Source of the DNA: Anaerolineaceae bacterium
Lineage (GTDB): Bacteria; Chloroflexota; Anaerolineae; Aggregatilineales; Phototrophicaceae
Reading direction: 5' to 3'
NCBI GenBank assembly: GCA_007693385.1
Contig: REDR01000028.1
Location: 62,001-126,000 of the forward strand
DNA: 64,000 nt
Under the pieces are notes generated by a model that had not been told where the DNA came from, ran no database searches, and saw only the letters and a program-made list of their open reading frames with translations. Made by a program: the position numbers and the translations under genes. Below, in pieces: positions 18,746 to 27,857 of this stretch. Within the stretch, counting starts at the first letter, position 1; each line of letters begins with the position of its first letter.

Positions 18746-18751
18746 ATCATA
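18746..18751 (-). promoter_or_regulatory. TATGAT -10-like box immediately upstream of the kinase start
   Basis: On the minus strand TATGAT ends 6 nt before the kinase ATG (18739). If used, transcription would begin at or near the start codon, giving a leaderless message. No convincing -35 is seen. Confidence 0.25.
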
Positions 18752-18798
18752 GCATGTTACCGCGCCGATTGCAGAGATAGAATCAGCGCCCCACGCGA

Positions 18799-20421
18799 TC
18801 AAAACGCGGCGACCAGCCCATCCTTGCGCGGATCGCTCCCGCCGTACAGCACACCGGCGGAATCGCGGCGGATGATCTGCCCGCTACCAAACAACGCCCG
18901 CCCGCGTCCGCTAACCGGCGCGATCTGGTGTCCCATCTCCGCCAGCCGTGCCATCGTGCGGAACGAGAAGCCGTCCTCAATCGCTAATGTACTGCCCGCC
19001 GTGCCCGCGCTCAAGCACCAGCGCGGACGGTCTAGCGCTTCCTGCGGATTGATTTCATCATCCACCATCGCGCTGATGACCTGTAGATGCCCCTGCGGTT
19101 GCATGAAGCCACCCATCACGCCGAAGGCCGCCCACAATTCGCCGTCCCGCGTCGCCATGCCGGGGATGATGGTGTGATACGGGCGCTTGTTCGGCGCGAG
19201 TCCGTTGGGGTGGTCGGCGGCTAACTCGAAGTTCGCGCCGCGATTCTGCAAGAAGACGCCCGTCCCCCGCGCCACAATGCCGCTACCGAATCCCATGTAC
19301 AGGCTATTGATGAACGAGCAAGCGTTCCCCGCGCCATCCACCACGCACAAATAAATGGTATCCGATGAATTCGGCGGCACGCCGAATGACGGATGCGCGG
19401 CGCGTTGCGGGTCGATCAACTGGCGGCGCGAATCAGCGTAGGCGCGATCCAGTAGCGCTTCGACGCGGACATCCATCGTCGCCGGATCAGCGATATAGCG
19501 CCGCGCATCCGCGAACGCTAAGCGCATCGCCTCCACCATCAGATGCACGCGCTCCGCGTCGTCCCATGCCCGCTCGCGCATGTCGAAGCCGTCCAATATT
19601 TGCATCGCCATCAGCGCCGCCAACCCCTGACCGTTGGGCGGATGCTCATGCACGGTCACGTCGCCATACGTCGCGCTGATCGCTGATCCCCATGTGGACG
19701 TATGCGCCCGCAGATCGTCGAGCGACATCACGCCGCCCAATGCCTGCACCGTCTCCACGATGGCGCGGGCGGTCTCGCCTTCGTAGAAAGCCGCCGCGCC
19801 GCCTTCGGCAATCGCCCGCAGAGTCCGCGCCAAGCCGCGCAACCGCACCACCTCCCCGACACGCGGCGGCGCACCGTCCGGCAGATAATCCTCTGTGTTC
19901 GGGCTTTCCGCTAAAAATCGGGCGGTGTTCGGTGCGCCCCACGCCGCGCCAAACACCGGCGACACCGCATAGCCATCTTCGGCGTAATGGATGGCGTCCG
20001 CCAGCACATCGGCCAGCCCCATTGAGCCGTGCCGCGCCAGCAAATCCTCCCAGCCGCGCACCGCGCCGGGCACCGTGACCGCGTGGACACTGCGCTCCGG
20101 TATCGCGTCGGTGATGCCTTGCGCCGCCAGATGCTCAATGCTCAGCGCGGACGGGGCGCGGCCACTGCCGTTTAACGCGCTGATCTGGCCGGTGGCCGCG
20201 TCGTAATACAGCGCGAAGCAGTCGCCACCGATGCCGGTGGAGGCCGGCGCGGTGACGTTCATCACGGCGGCTGAGGCGATGGCGGCGTCGGCGGCGTTGC
20301 CGCCCTGCCGTAAGATGTGCAGACCGGCCTGTGATGCTAGCGGATTGCTGGCGGCCACCATGCCGCGCCGTCCCAATACCATCGAACGCCGCGAGTTAAA
20401 ATCAAATGACATCGGCTTCAT
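18799..20421 (-). CDS. Gamma-glutamyltransferase family protein
   Basis: This 540-residue N-terminal-nucleophile hydrolase cleaves gamma-glutamyl bonds (glutathione or related peptides) or transfers the glutamyl group. Visible family motifs are the N-terminal GGNAADAAIA and STGIGGDCF (about 40-70), the autoprocessing region SSDTIYLCVVD with the likely nucleophile Thr355, and the downstream NxxFxxxADHPNxLAPxKRPYHT pattern. Cleavage before Thr355 would give large and small subunits. No signal peptide is seen, so it is probably cytoplasmic, unlike the exported E. coli enzyme. A GAGGAG at 7 nt supports the ATG at 20421. It may be the first gene of an operon with the kinase (59-bp gap). Confidence 0.9.
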   Translation of the reverse strand: MKPMSFDFNSRRSMVLGRRGMVAASNPLASQAGLHILRQGGNAADAAIASAAVMNVTAPASTGIGGDCFALYYDAATGQISALNGSGRAPSALSIEHLAAQGITDAIPERSVHAVTVPGAVRGWEDLLARHGSMGLADVLADAIHYAEDGYAVSPVFGAAWGAPNTARFLAESPNTEDYLPDGAPPRVGEVVRLRGLARTLRAIAEGGAAAFYEGETARAIVETVQALGGVMSLDDLRAHTSTWGSAISATYGDVTVHEHPPNGQGLAALMAMQILDGFDMRERAWDDAERVHLMVEAMRLAFADARRYIADPATMDVRVEALLDRAYADSRRQLIDPQRAAHPSFGVPPNSSDTIYLCVVDGAGNACSFINSLYMGFGSGIVARGTGVFLQNRGANFELAADHPNGLAPNKRPYHTIIPGMATRDGELWAAFGVMGGFMQPQGHLQVISAMVDDEINPQEALDRPRWCLSAGTAGSTLAIEDGFSFRTMARLAEMGHQIAPVSGRGRALFGSGQIIRRDSAGVLYGGSDPRKDGLVAAF

Positions 20422-20593
20422 GATTGCTCCTCATAATCTGGTGTTGTCGGTTCAAACTGTCCCGATTATAACGCGGCGGGCGGTCTGTATGGCCTGCAAA
20501 GGTTATTTACCGCCCGTTTAGGTGGCTATATCGTTGATCTTATGTGGCGGTGATAGACTGTCCTTTAGTGGCGATATATTTCGACATTTTGAC

Positions 20594-20625
20594 GGCGCAA
20601 TACATCAGGCGCAATCCGTTGCGCC
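20594..20625. repeat. Dispersed palindrome, GCGCAA family
   Basis: GGCGCAA occurs at 20594-20600 and 20608-20614 and pairs with TTGCGCC at 20619-20625 (4-nt loop from the second copy). Related elements lie at 30473, 48633 and 52191. Confidence 0.6.
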
Positions 20626-20643
20626 GTGACGCGGATTGTAACC

Positions 20644-20670
20644 GTAGGGGCGTAGCGTCGTGCTACGTCC
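20644..20670. repeat. Dispersed palindrome, GGGGCGTAGC family
   Basis: GGGCGTAGC (20648-20656) pairs with GCTACGTCC (20662-20670), with one G-T wobble and a 5-nt loop GTCGT. The leading GTAGGGG matches other members. Confidence 0.65.
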
Positions 20671-20720
20671 GCGATACATGCCGCACAAAACCATCGCCAA
20701 CGATACAAAACGTATCTTTG

Positions 20721-20729
20721 TGATAGAAT
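20721..20729 (+). promoter_or_regulatory. Extended -10 promoter candidate for the LolD-like ATPase gene
   Basis: TGATAGAAT (TG, one nt, TAGAAT) lies 31 bp upstream of the ATG at 20761. No good -35 is seen, as is usual for extended -10 promoters. Confidence 0.4.
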
Positions 20730-20760
20730 CAATAGTATGTGATGAAAGCTAAAGTGGCCG

Positions 20761-21504
20761 ATGACCAAACCTATCGTTCGTGTACGTTCATTGACAAAGA
20801 CGTTTATTGAGGGCGAGCGCCCCCTCCGTGTGCTGGATGGCGTCGATCTCGACATCACCGAAGGCGAATTCTTCGTGATACTGGGCAAAAGCGGCAGTGG
20901 AAAATCCACCTTGCTCAACTTGCTCAGCGGCATCGACAAACCAGACGCGGGCACATCGCCGCAGATCACTGTCGGACAGACCGACATCACCACACTGGAC
21001 GAGACACGGCAGACGCTTTTCCGCCGTGACAATATCGGCGTCGTGTTTCAGTTCTTCAACCTGATCCCGACGCTAACCGTGCTAGAGAACGTCACCATGC
21101 CGCTAGAATTGCGCGGCGTTAAACGCAAAGAGGCGGAAAGCGCCGGTTTGCGGATGCTGGAACGTGTCGGGTTAGGGGATCGCGGTGATGGCTTTCCGGA
21201 TAAACTGAGTGGTGGGGAACAACAGCGCGTCGCAATCGCGCGGGCGCTCATCCACCAGCCGCTAGTCGTCCTCGCCGACGAGCCGACGGGTAATCTGGAC
21301 GAAGATACCGGACAGGTGATTCTCGATCTGCTCTTGGAATTGACGCGGGATGCTGGTAAAACGCTGATAATGGCGACACACAGCCCTGAGATCGTCCCCC
21401 GCGCTGACCGTGTGTGCCGCATCGTGGACGGCCAGTTGATTATCACCCGCGAGCATGGCGAACTAACCGCCGCCGGTCAAACGCTGGTTGCTTCTTCGGC
21501 ATAA
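20761..21504 (+). CDS. ABC transporter ATP-binding protein, LolD/MacB-like
   Basis: This 247-residue ATPase has Walker [10 protein letters not shown] (about 42-50), an [17 protein letters not shown]-loop region, signature LSGGEQQR, Walker [13 protein letters not shown] and an H-loop His in MATHSPE. The [14 protein letters not shown] and ADEPTGNLD forms are typical of the LolD/MacB/FtsE/SalX cluster, which works with MacB-FtsX type permeases in lipoprotein release, peptide efflux or division. No such permease is present on either side (next gene: a HEAT-repeat protein), so the partner must be encoded elsewhere. The ribosome binding site is weak. Confidence 0.88.
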   Translation: MTKPIVRVRSLTKTFIEGERPLRVLDGVDLDITEGEFFVILGKSGSGKSTLLNLLSGIDKPDAGTSPQITVGQTDITTLDETRQTLFRRDNIGVVFQFFNLIPTLTVLENVTMPLELRGVKRKEAESAGLRMLERVGLGDRGDGFPDKLSGGEQQRVAIARALIHQPLVVLADEPTGNLDEDTGQVILDLLLELTRDAGKTLIMATHSPEIVPRADRVCRIVDGQLIITREHGELTAAGQTLVASSA

Positions 21505-21600
21505 TGCTCTATGATTAGACTCAATGGTTGTGGGAATGTGCCGATGTTATGATAAGTACAATCAGGGATTATCGGCCGATGAGCATGAAAGGTTAACTTC

Positions 21601-22032
21601 ATGGGAGACCCAGACCCGATGATCGTTAAACAACTTTTAGCAGAATTACGCGATGTTAGCAAAGAGAAACGTCGCACCGCCGTGATGAAACTCGGCATGT
21701 TAGGCGGCGATCAAGCGCTACGGGCGCTGATGATGGCCGTGCAGAATGATTATGAAGACTTGATCGTGCGGGGACGCGCCGCCATGATGCTCGGAAAATT
21801 GCGCGATCCCCGCGCAGTTGATCCGCTTATCCGTGCGTTGAACGCGCCCGGCCACCAGACGCCGCTACAGGCGGCGCAGGCACTCGGCAAGATCGGCGAC
21901 CCGCGAGCGATAGAGCCGCTTCTGATGCTGGCCGCCAACGGGCGCGACAAAACCCGCGAAGCCGCACTCGAAGCGCTCGACAGGCTCGGCTACACCGAAG
22001 AGAACTCCGAGCTAGAGCCGGAGATTAACTAA
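21601..22032 (+). CDS. Small HEAT / PBS-lyase-like repeat protein
   Basis: This 143-residue soluble protein is made of about four helical HEAT-like repeats, with recurring motifs such as LGKLRDPRAVDPLIRAL and LGKIGDPRAIEPLLMLA. Repeats of this type mediate protein-protein contacts and also occur in phycobilin lyases, but nothing here argues for lyase function. An AAAGG lies 8 nt before the ATG at 21601. The gene stands alone between the ABC ATPase and tRNA-Phe. Confidence 0.8.
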   Translation: MGDPDPMIVKQLLAELRDVSKEKRRTAVMKLGMLGGDQALRALMMAVQNDYEDLIVRGRAAMMLGKLRDPRAVDPLIRALNAPGHQTPLQAAQALGKIGDPRAIEPLLMLAANGRDKTREAALEALDRLGYTEENSELEPEIN

Positions 22033-22147
22033 CGCGGGGGCGCAATCGAAAGAACGGGGTGCATCGCCGCATCGCGTCGCACGCCGCATTATCGGGCTTG
22101 ACACAACACCGCCAAACGCCCTATAATTCAGCTCACGCTACGCACCC

Positions 22148-22220
22148 GCCGCGGTAGCTCAGTTGGTAGAGCAACGCACTGAAAATGCGTGGGTCGCCGG
22201 TTCGAGTCCGGCCTGCGGCA
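22148..22220 (+). tRNA. tRNA-Phe (GAA)
   Basis: A 73-nt cloverleaf. The acceptor stem is GCCGCGG with CTGCGGC (one G-T pair). The D arm contains TAGCTCAGTTGGTAGAGC. The anticodon arm is ACGCA, loop CTGAAAA, TGCGT, giving anticodon GAA. The T arm is GCCGG, TTCGAGT, CCGGC, and the discriminator is A. CCA is not encoded. An intrinsic terminator follows at once. Confidence 0.97.
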
Positions 22221-22224
22221 ATTA

Positions 22225-22254
22225 CGCCCGATCTCGCTTGAGATCGGGCGTTTT
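22225..22254 (+). terminator. Intrinsic terminator of tRNA-Phe
   Basis: An 11-bp perfect stem CGCCCGATCTC (22225-22235) / GAGATCGGGCG (22240-22250) with loop GCTT is followed by TTTT. It starts 4 nt after the tRNA. Confidence 0.92.
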
Positions 22255-22372
22255 GATTCAGCCTACGGTATCCCAACGCGCCCCCGTCGCAACGAATTTT
22301 TAACGGAATCTTAGCCGCTTTGTACAGTAACCTGTTCTGCACAGAGATGTATTCCATGCTAAACTGATTCCG

Positions 22373-22378
22373 TATAAT
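22373..22378 (+). promoter_or_regulatory. Consensus -10 box upstream of the LysM/SH3 protein gene
   Basis: A perfect TATAAT lies 36 bp before the ATG at 22415. No clear -35 is present at 16-18 nt. Confidence 0.45.
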
Positions 22379-22414
22379 ATCAGTAGACCGAAAATGTCTG
22401 CGGGAGAGATCGAC

Positions 22415-24310
22415 ATGAAAAAGCTAGGTTTAATGTATGCTGGCCTGCTGGCTTGTCTGGCGATGATCGTATCGCCGGTGTTATCACAGGCGGATTGTCC
22501 GCTTGTCGTGACGCAAGCGCTGGCCGCCATCGACGACAACTGTCAGGAATTGGGGCGCAATACCGCCTGTTATGGCTATCGGTTGGTCGAAGCCGACTTT
22601 TTCGACGGCGCGACAGCCTCATTCGACGCCCCATCAGACCGTGCCGATTTAGTCACGCTCCGCAGTTTACGCACCGCCGCGCTCGATGAAGCGACGCAAC
22701 AATGGGGCGTCGCGTTGATGCACCTGCAAGCCGACATCCCCAATCTGTCGCCCGGACAGGCGGTGACATTCATCGTCATGGGCGATGCCAGCATCGAGAA
22801 CCGCGTCCCGCCCGATCAGGCGCAACAGACCGGCCCGCCGATTACCGCCACGCTAGCGGCGGACACCACCGCCCGCGAGCGCCCGTCCATTGACTCCACC
22901 GCATTGCTGAATTTACCGAGCGGTAGCGCGTGGCCTGCGGACGCCATCGCGCCGGATGGCGACTGGGTGCGTATGTGGGTGGGGACGGATATTAGCGATA
23001 CCGCGTGGGTGCCGCGAAGCGCCGTCGCTGGCGATCAGGTCATGAACTTGGCCGTCGTTGATCCCGATGCTTACGCGCCGATGCAGGCGTTTTATTTCAC
23101 CACCGGCATCGGCGCGCCGCGTTGCCGCGAAGCGCCGGATTCCATCACCATCCGTAGCCCACAAGATCAGTTCGTCACGCTGAACATCAACGGCGCGGAC
23201 GTTCGCATCGGCTCAACGATCACGCTACGCAGTAGCGCGGAAAATACCGCCGTTTTCACCGTGCTAGAAGGCACGCTCGAATTACCGGATGGGCGCATCA
23301 TCGACGAATGGGAATCGGTGGATGTCGCAACCGGCGAAGATGGCACCGTCACCAGCTTCGGCGAAGCGCGTCCGGCCTCAGATGATGAGCGCGATGTCGC
23401 GCACGGCATTGACGAGCGCTTAGCCAGCAATCGCGGCGAAGGTCGTCGCCTGCACGCCATCACCGACATGGACGGCATGGATGACATGGATGACATGAAC
23501 GGCATGAGCGATATGGACGATGAAGTGATCCATATCGTGCAACAGGGCGATACGCTGTTCGACATCGCCATGCAATACCGCGCCAGTATGCAGGCTATCG
23601 TTGACGTGAACGGCGTGCAAAATCCCAGCCGGATACCCGCCGGAACGCGGCTCGTCATCCCCGATGCCGGTAGCGGCTTCGCCGGTCTGCGCCAGCCGGA
23701 ACGCCCACCGGCGACACGCCCACCGTCGCAACCACCAGCCACCGGTGCCGGATGCGAGGGCTTCCGCGCCACATCGCCATTGCAGGGGCTAGCCTACGGC
23801 GATAACCGCTTCTTCTGGGACGCCGCGCCGAACGCGGACGCTTACCGCGTGACGGTGGTCAATAACGAGAATGGCCGCACCGTATCGGCTAATACCACCG
23901 CGCCAACCACCAACGTATCAATCAACACTGACGGGCGGGCGCTCGGCCCGGGATTCAGCTTCGGGTGGTATGTCGAGGCTTTGCGCGGCCGCTCGGTGAT
24001 CTGTACGACTGATCGCGTCAGCATTCCCAGAGAAGCACCGCCGCAGACCGGGCCGCCGATAGATGGCCTGACGGCCAGCGTCAACTGTTCCAACTTATCG
24101 CCTTACGACTACGCGACGGTGACATGGAGCAATGCCGCCGGTGGTAGCATCGATATTATGGTGAGCGATATGGGCAGTGGCACTAGCTACACCAAGATGG
24201 GCACAAGCGGCTCGGAGACGGTGTACTCATCTTACTACAGTTACAGCATCGACGGTCTCATCGTGACGGATGGCGTCAGCACGATCAGCTTTGGCGGATG
24301 CGTGCCGTAG
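22415..24310 (+). CDS. Secreted multidomain protein with SH3-like, FecR-like and LysM domains
   Basis: The frame can open at 22394, but the ATG at 22415 has GGGAG 8 nt upstream and begins directly with a signal peptide (MKKLGLMYAGLL...), giving 631 residues. After the signal come a conserved region with two Cys (about 25-125), an SH3-like domain (about 140-200), and a FecR-like beta segment (about 235-320, ending in the WESVDV and SFGEA motifs). A Met/Asp-rich linker follows, then one LysM domain (about 375-420: VIHIVQQGDTLFDIAMQYRA) that should bind peptidoglycan or another glycan. A Pro-rich spacer leads to two Ig/fibronectin-like segments with paired Cys. It is most likely a wall-associated exported protein. 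No enzymatic motif was seen. Confidence 0.82.
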   Translation: MKKLGLMYAGLLACLAMIVSPVLSQADCPLVVTQALAAIDDNCQELGRNTACYGYRLVEADFFDGATASFDAPSDRADLVTLRSLRTAALDEATQQWGVALMHLQADIPNLSPGQAVTFIVMGDASIENRVPPDQAQQTGPPITATLAADTTARERPSIDSTALLNLPSGSAWPADAIAPDGDWVRMWVGTDISDTAWVPRSAVAGDQVMNLAVVDPDAYAPMQAFYFTTGIGAPRCREAPDSITIRSPQDQFVTLNINGADVRIGSTITLRSSAENTAVFTVLEGTLELPDGRIIDEWESVDVATGEDGTVTSFGEARPASDDERDVAHGIDERLASNRGEGRRLHAITDMDGMDDMDDMNGMSDMDDEVIHIVQQGDTLFDIAMQYRASMQAIVDVNGVQNPSRIPAGTRLVIPDAGSGFAGLRQPERPPATRPPSQPPATGAGCEGFRATSPLQGLAYGDNRFFWDAAPNADAYRVTVVNNENGRTVSANTTAPTTNVSINTDGRALGPGFSFGWYVEALRGRSVICTTDRVSIPREAPPQTGPPIDGLTASVNCSNLSPYDYATVTWSNAAGGSIDIMVSDMGSGTSYTKMGTSGSETVYSSYYSYSIDGLIVTDGVSTISFGGCVP

Positions 24311-24331
24311 GCCGCCCGCACCGCACGCACA

Positions 24332-25618
24332 TCAAATGATATGGAAGGCTTCCTGCCGCCCGTCCAGCCAGTAAACACGGCCACCGGTCAGCAGGATGTC
24401 TTCCTCTAGCGCGATGCGGACGATCTGATCGTCCCATTCGGCAACCGGCGCGGTGACGTTCAACTCATTGGAATACGCGGTATCATCATACACCGGATAA
24501 TCGCCCGCGCCCGGTACGCCGTCCTGTTGATCCCACAGGCCGATTGTCGGCCCGGCGGCGTGGCCGTGATAGCCCAACGGATGACAGTAGATATGCGGCG
24601 CGATGCCCGCTTCGCGTCCCTGCGCCAATGACGCTTTCAGCACTTCGTTTCCGGTGCGCCCGACGGTCAAATTCGCGTTCACGATGTCCTGTAGCGCGTT
24701 GCCCTGTTTGAGTACCGCCTTCAGACCTTCCGGCGCGTCCGTCTCGCCGCGCCGCAACACGTAAGCGTGCTGTTGCTGGTCAGTCGCCAGCCCCAGATAG
24801 TAGAAGCCCATATCGCAATGGAGCAGGTCGCCGGGCTGGATCACCGTCCGCATACTATCTTTATCCTGTAGCGCGTTGAACGGCTCGCCGGGCGCTTGCA
24901 GTTCGCACGTCGGATGAAACCATGCAGAAAGCCCGATGTCGTGCATCGTCTGGCGCATCCACCAGATGACATCGTGCGTGGTGGTGATGTTCGGCGTGAT
25001 GACATAACCGGAGAAAGCGCGGGCGATGATCGCGTGGCCGATCTCGACAATCGACGGATAAACGCTCATCTCCGGCGCGATGCGGCGCTCCAACCAGCCG
25101 ACGGCCACCGCCTCCGCGCTGACCAGCCGTTCGGCATACTCCGCGCCTAATGCGCCGATCAAGTTCTCCGCTTCGGTGTGCGATAGGCCGTCAGCGAAGG
25201 CCGTCACCTGCGACGTGTTAATGCCGATGCTCTGCGGGTCATATTCGCGGATCGTCCGCGCCAGACATTCATACTGCCCTTCGCGCTCCGGATTCCAGCC
25301 GCTTTCGTAGAAGCCCGGTATCCCGTACCGGCTGATCGTCAGCCGGTCTATTCCGCCATCCGCCCGCCGCGCAAAGACTAATATCGTCCGCCGCCGCGCC
25401 GACATCGCCGGTTGCGGTAGCAGGCTCATGATAACCGGGTCTTCGTTGTATTCGCGGGCGATCACCAGCCACATATCCAGACCAGCCCGCGCCATGACTT
25501 CCGGCAAAACAGTCTCTAATCGTTGCTGTAACCACCCGTTACGGATGTCGTTCTGCTGGCGTAGCGGCAAGATTTTGTGCCGGTAGGCTTCCAGTGGGGC
25601 GTATGTTCTGCGCGTCAT
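24332..25618 (-). CDS. M24 family metallopeptidase (Xaa-Pro aminopeptidase-like)
   Basis: This 428-residue protein has a creatinase/prolidase N-terminal domain and a C-terminal pita-bread domain. Likely metal ligands are the two Asp in HCDMGFYYLGLATD, the His in the HPLGYHGHAAGP region, the Glu in SNELNVTAP, and the Glu in LEEDILL near the end. This matches the D-D-H-E-E set of dinuclear M24 peptidases. It should cleave the Xaa-Pro bond at peptide N-termini or a similar substrate in the cytoplasm. An AAGGAGA about 10 nt upstream supports the ATG. The convergent LysM gene ends 21 bp away with no terminator between. The monooxygenase-like gene lies upstream on the same strand. Confidence 0.86.
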   Translation of the reverse strand: MTRRTYAPLEAYRHKILPLRQQNDIRNGWLQQRLETVLPEVMARAGLDMWLVIAREYNEDPVIMSLLPQPAMSARRRTILVFARRADGGIDRLTISRYGIPGFYESGWNPEREGQYECLARTIREYDPQSIGINTSQVTAFADGLSHTEAENLIGALGAEYAERLVSAEAVAVGWLERRIAPEMSVYPSIVEIGHAIIARAFSGYVITPNITTTHDVIWWMRQTMHDIGLSAWFHPTCELQAPGEPFNALQDKDSMRTVIQPGDLLHCDMGFYYLGLATDQQQHAYVLRRGETDAPEGLKAVLKQGNALQDIVNANLTVGRTGNEVLKASLAQGREAGIAPHIYCHPLGYHGHAAGPTIGLWDQQDGVPGAGDYPVYDDTAYSNELNVTAPVAEWDDQIVRIALEEDILLTGGRVYWLDGRQEAFHII

Positions 25619-25670
25619 CGCGTGGTTCTCCTTACGTTTTTTGTTTGGGTAGGGGTGATCTTATCGTTCT

Positions 25671-26834
25671 TCAAATCGCGTTCAGGTGCGCCTGAATCTC
25701 CGCGACGGCCTGCGCCGCTTCCACGTTGAAATTATACATCGCGCCTTTGCCAGTGTAGAACACGCCGACCAGATACAGCCCCGCATGGCCGAGAATCTGC
25801 CGTTTGCCGGTATCCTGCCGGTGATAGTCACCGTCAACGCGCATCGGCCAGCCCTGATTGTCACGCTGGACGGGTTCATGAAAATAATGGTCAATCACCG
25901 GCCCGTAGCCGGTGCCCATGATGACCGCATCGACGGCCACCCGCGAGCCATCCTGCAATTCGACATCGTGCGGATAGAAGCGCACCGGCGCATCCACACA
26001 GCGCACATGACCGCTTTTCACCACGTCGATCAACTCGTGGCCGCGTGTGCCGCCCGCCGCGCTACTCTCTTCTTCGGTGCGCGGCGCTTTGATGCCGATA
26101 GCGTCCAGATTCTCGAACTTCAAGCTGTTGATACGCGCCATCAACGGCTCGGCGAGGCGGCGCGGCAGTCTCTCGCTGATAATCACCCAGAGATGTTTGG
26201 GCAGGCCATACGGGTAACGCGGGCGAAGCATAACGCCGGTGCGCTGTGCCAGCAGAACCGGATGCACCACGTCGCTATCGCGCCCTAACTCGGTGGCGAT
26301 GTCTACGCCACTCGGCCCATTGCCGACCACCATCACACGGCATCCGGCGAACGGCTCCGCGCCGAGATAATCCGCCGCGTGCAAAATCCGCCCGCAGAAG
26401 GACTCCATGCCGTCAATGTGCGGCATATAACGGTTGCCGAATCGTCCGGTAGCGGTGATGACCGCCGCGTACCACGCATCACCGGAATCCATCCACACGC
26501 GCCAGCCGCCGCGCTCCGGCTTGATGCGATGCACGCGCACCCCCAGCCGGACATTCAGCGCGTTCTCGCGCACGTAATCGACCAGATAGCGGTGATATTG
26601 CTTGGCAGTCGGGAACAGGCCGAAGCGCAACGGGAAGCGTTTGCCCGGCAGATGCGAAAAAAAGCGCGTGGTATTCAAGCGCAGAGAAGGGTATAGGCTG
26701 TTCCATGTAGACGCGATTTCGTCGGCACTATCGACCACTTCATAGCGGATGCCGGCCTGTTGTAAAAAATACGCGCTGGCGATTCCGGCGGGACCGGCGC
26801 CAATCACAAGCACATCAGGGGTCGGTGTTGTCAT
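25671..26834 (-). CDS. Flavin-dependent monooxygenase-like NAD(P)/FAD oxidoreductase
   Basis: This 387-residue protein opens with a dinucleotide-binding motif VLVIGAGPAGIASA (FAD), carries the FMO-type fingerprint FCGRILHAADY (the FxGxxxHxxxY/F form), and then a second motif VMVVGNGPSGVD for NADPH. This order is that of class B flavoprotein monooxygenases (FMO, Baeyer-Villiger and YUC-like enzymes). The late motif VIMGTGY also fits. It is probably soluble. The substrate is unknown. The gene precedes the M24 peptidase gene (52-bp gap) on the minus strand and may be cotranscribed. Confidence 0.82.
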   Translation of the reverse strand: MTTPTPDVLVIGAGPAGIASAYFLQQAGIRYEVVDSADEIASTWNSLYPSLRLNTTRFFSHLPGKRFPLRFGLFPTAKQYHRYLVDYVRENALNVRLGVRVHRIKPERGGWRVWMDSGDAWYAAVITATGRFGNRYMPHIDGMESFCGRILHAADYLGAEPFAGCRVMVVGNGPSGVDIATELGRDSDVVHPVLLAQRTGVMLRPRYPYGLPKHLWVIISERLPRRLAEPLMARINSLKFENLDAIGIKAPRTEEESSAAGGTRGHELIDVVKSGHVRCVDAPVRFYPHDVELQDGSRVAVDAVIMGTGYGPVIDHYFHEPVQRDNQGWPMRVDGDYHRQDTGKRQILGHAGLYLVGVFYTGKGAMYNFNVEAAQAVAEIQAHLNAI

Positions 26835-26916
26835 ATAGTGGTTTGTCTCTCTACAAATTTGATCGTCTAGCTGAAACTAGCTTACTACATCACGGCGCAG
26901 ACCGCACAACCCCACG

Positions 26917-27792
26917 CTAAGACCGCCGGTGTCGCCGCGTCAACCCGCCACCCAGCAATGCCAGCAGAGCGAACAACACCCCCGCGATCAACAAGAACGG
27001 CGCGATGTCGCGGGCGGGACGGCTGACCGGCGGCGGATCATCCGCTACGATGGGCGCGTCTGCTGAGGCTTCGGCCTGCTCCGGCGCGGGTGGGGCGGCT
27101 TCCGGCTCGATGGTTAACGCCTCTATGCCGTCCATCTGCTCTATGATGGCCTCTGCCGCCTGCTCAACGTCATCAGCCGCCATCGCGTCCGCCATATCAG
27201 CCTGCATCACCGCTTCCGGCAGTTCCGGCTCGGCTTCTTCGTCGGCTGGCGCTGAAAAAGCCCGCATCGCGCCGATCCCGTCGGCGTCATCGACTTCAGC
27301 ATCCGGCAAGGGCGCGAACGCTTCTTCGGCCATCCCGTCGAATACGTCATCGGGCGGCGCGTCGAACGTGACCGGCGGCGTGGTCGGCATGGAAGCGACG
27401 GCGGGAATCGGCGTCATGATGGGTGAGGTATCCGGCGCATCGGATAGCCACAACACCGCGCCCAGCACGATGAAAATGAACGAAGCCGCCGCGCTCAATA
27501 GCGCCATCGCCGGAAATTGTGTGATGCGGCGCGAATCACGGCGCGGCGGAGTCAGCGACGGTTGCGCCGGACGCCCGACCATCGCCGGGGTCAACGAGAA
27601 ATCACGCGGCGCTTTCAGCGCGGGCAAGCGGCGCACCAGCGCGACGGTATCGCGCAGGGCGTCCAACTCAGCGCGGAGCGCATCATCCGTCCGCAAGCGA
27701 GCCTCTAGCGCGGCGCGTTCAGAAGCCGGTAGCGTCCCGTCGATATATTCTGATAGTTGCTGGTATTCCTGTTCGCTGAAGTCTGGCATCAT
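26917..27792 (-). CDS. Probable membrane anti-sigma factor
   Basis: This 291-residue protein lies 65 bp downstream of an ECF sigma gene on the same strand. Its N-terminus (YQQLSEYIDGTLPASERAAL...) resembles the helical anti-sigma domain that usually carries a zinc site. A transmembrane helix (about 94-115) is followed by a long Pro/Ala/acidic segment with many Asp/Glu-Ala stretches. A second hydrophobic segment near the C-terminus (about 264-283) is followed by Arg/His residues. The zinc-binding HxxxCxxC motif is not evident, so it would be a zinc-free type. It probably holds the sigma factor at the membrane until a signal releases it. Confidence 0.75.
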   Translation of the reverse strand: MMPDFSEQEYQQLSEYIDGTLPASERAALEARLRTDDALRAELDALRDTVALVRRLPALKAPRDFSLTPAMVGRPAQPSLTPPRRDSRRITQFPAMALLSAAASFIFIVLGAVLWLSDAPDTSPIMTPIPAVASMPTTPPVTFDAPPDDVFDGMAEEAFAPLPDAEVDDADGIGAMRAFSAPADEEAEPELPEAVMQADMADAMAADDVEQAAEAIIEQMDGIEALTIEPEAAPPAPEQAEASADAPIVADDPPPVSRPARDIAPFLLIAGVLFALLALLGGGLTRRHRRS

Positions 27793-27857
27793 AACGTTAA
27801 ATCAATCGCTTGGCTGGCAGGGCGCGGAGACAGCGCATCGCGTCTCATCGCATCACA

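Larger units (their letters stand above)
20422..20760. other. Divergent intergenic region with two palindromic repeats
   Basis: No gene was found. The region separates the divergent gamma-glutamyltransferase and LolD-like ATPase genes. It contains one member of each dispersed palindrome family (20594-20625 and 20648-20670) and an extended -10 promoter-like site at 20721-20729. Confidence 0.6.
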
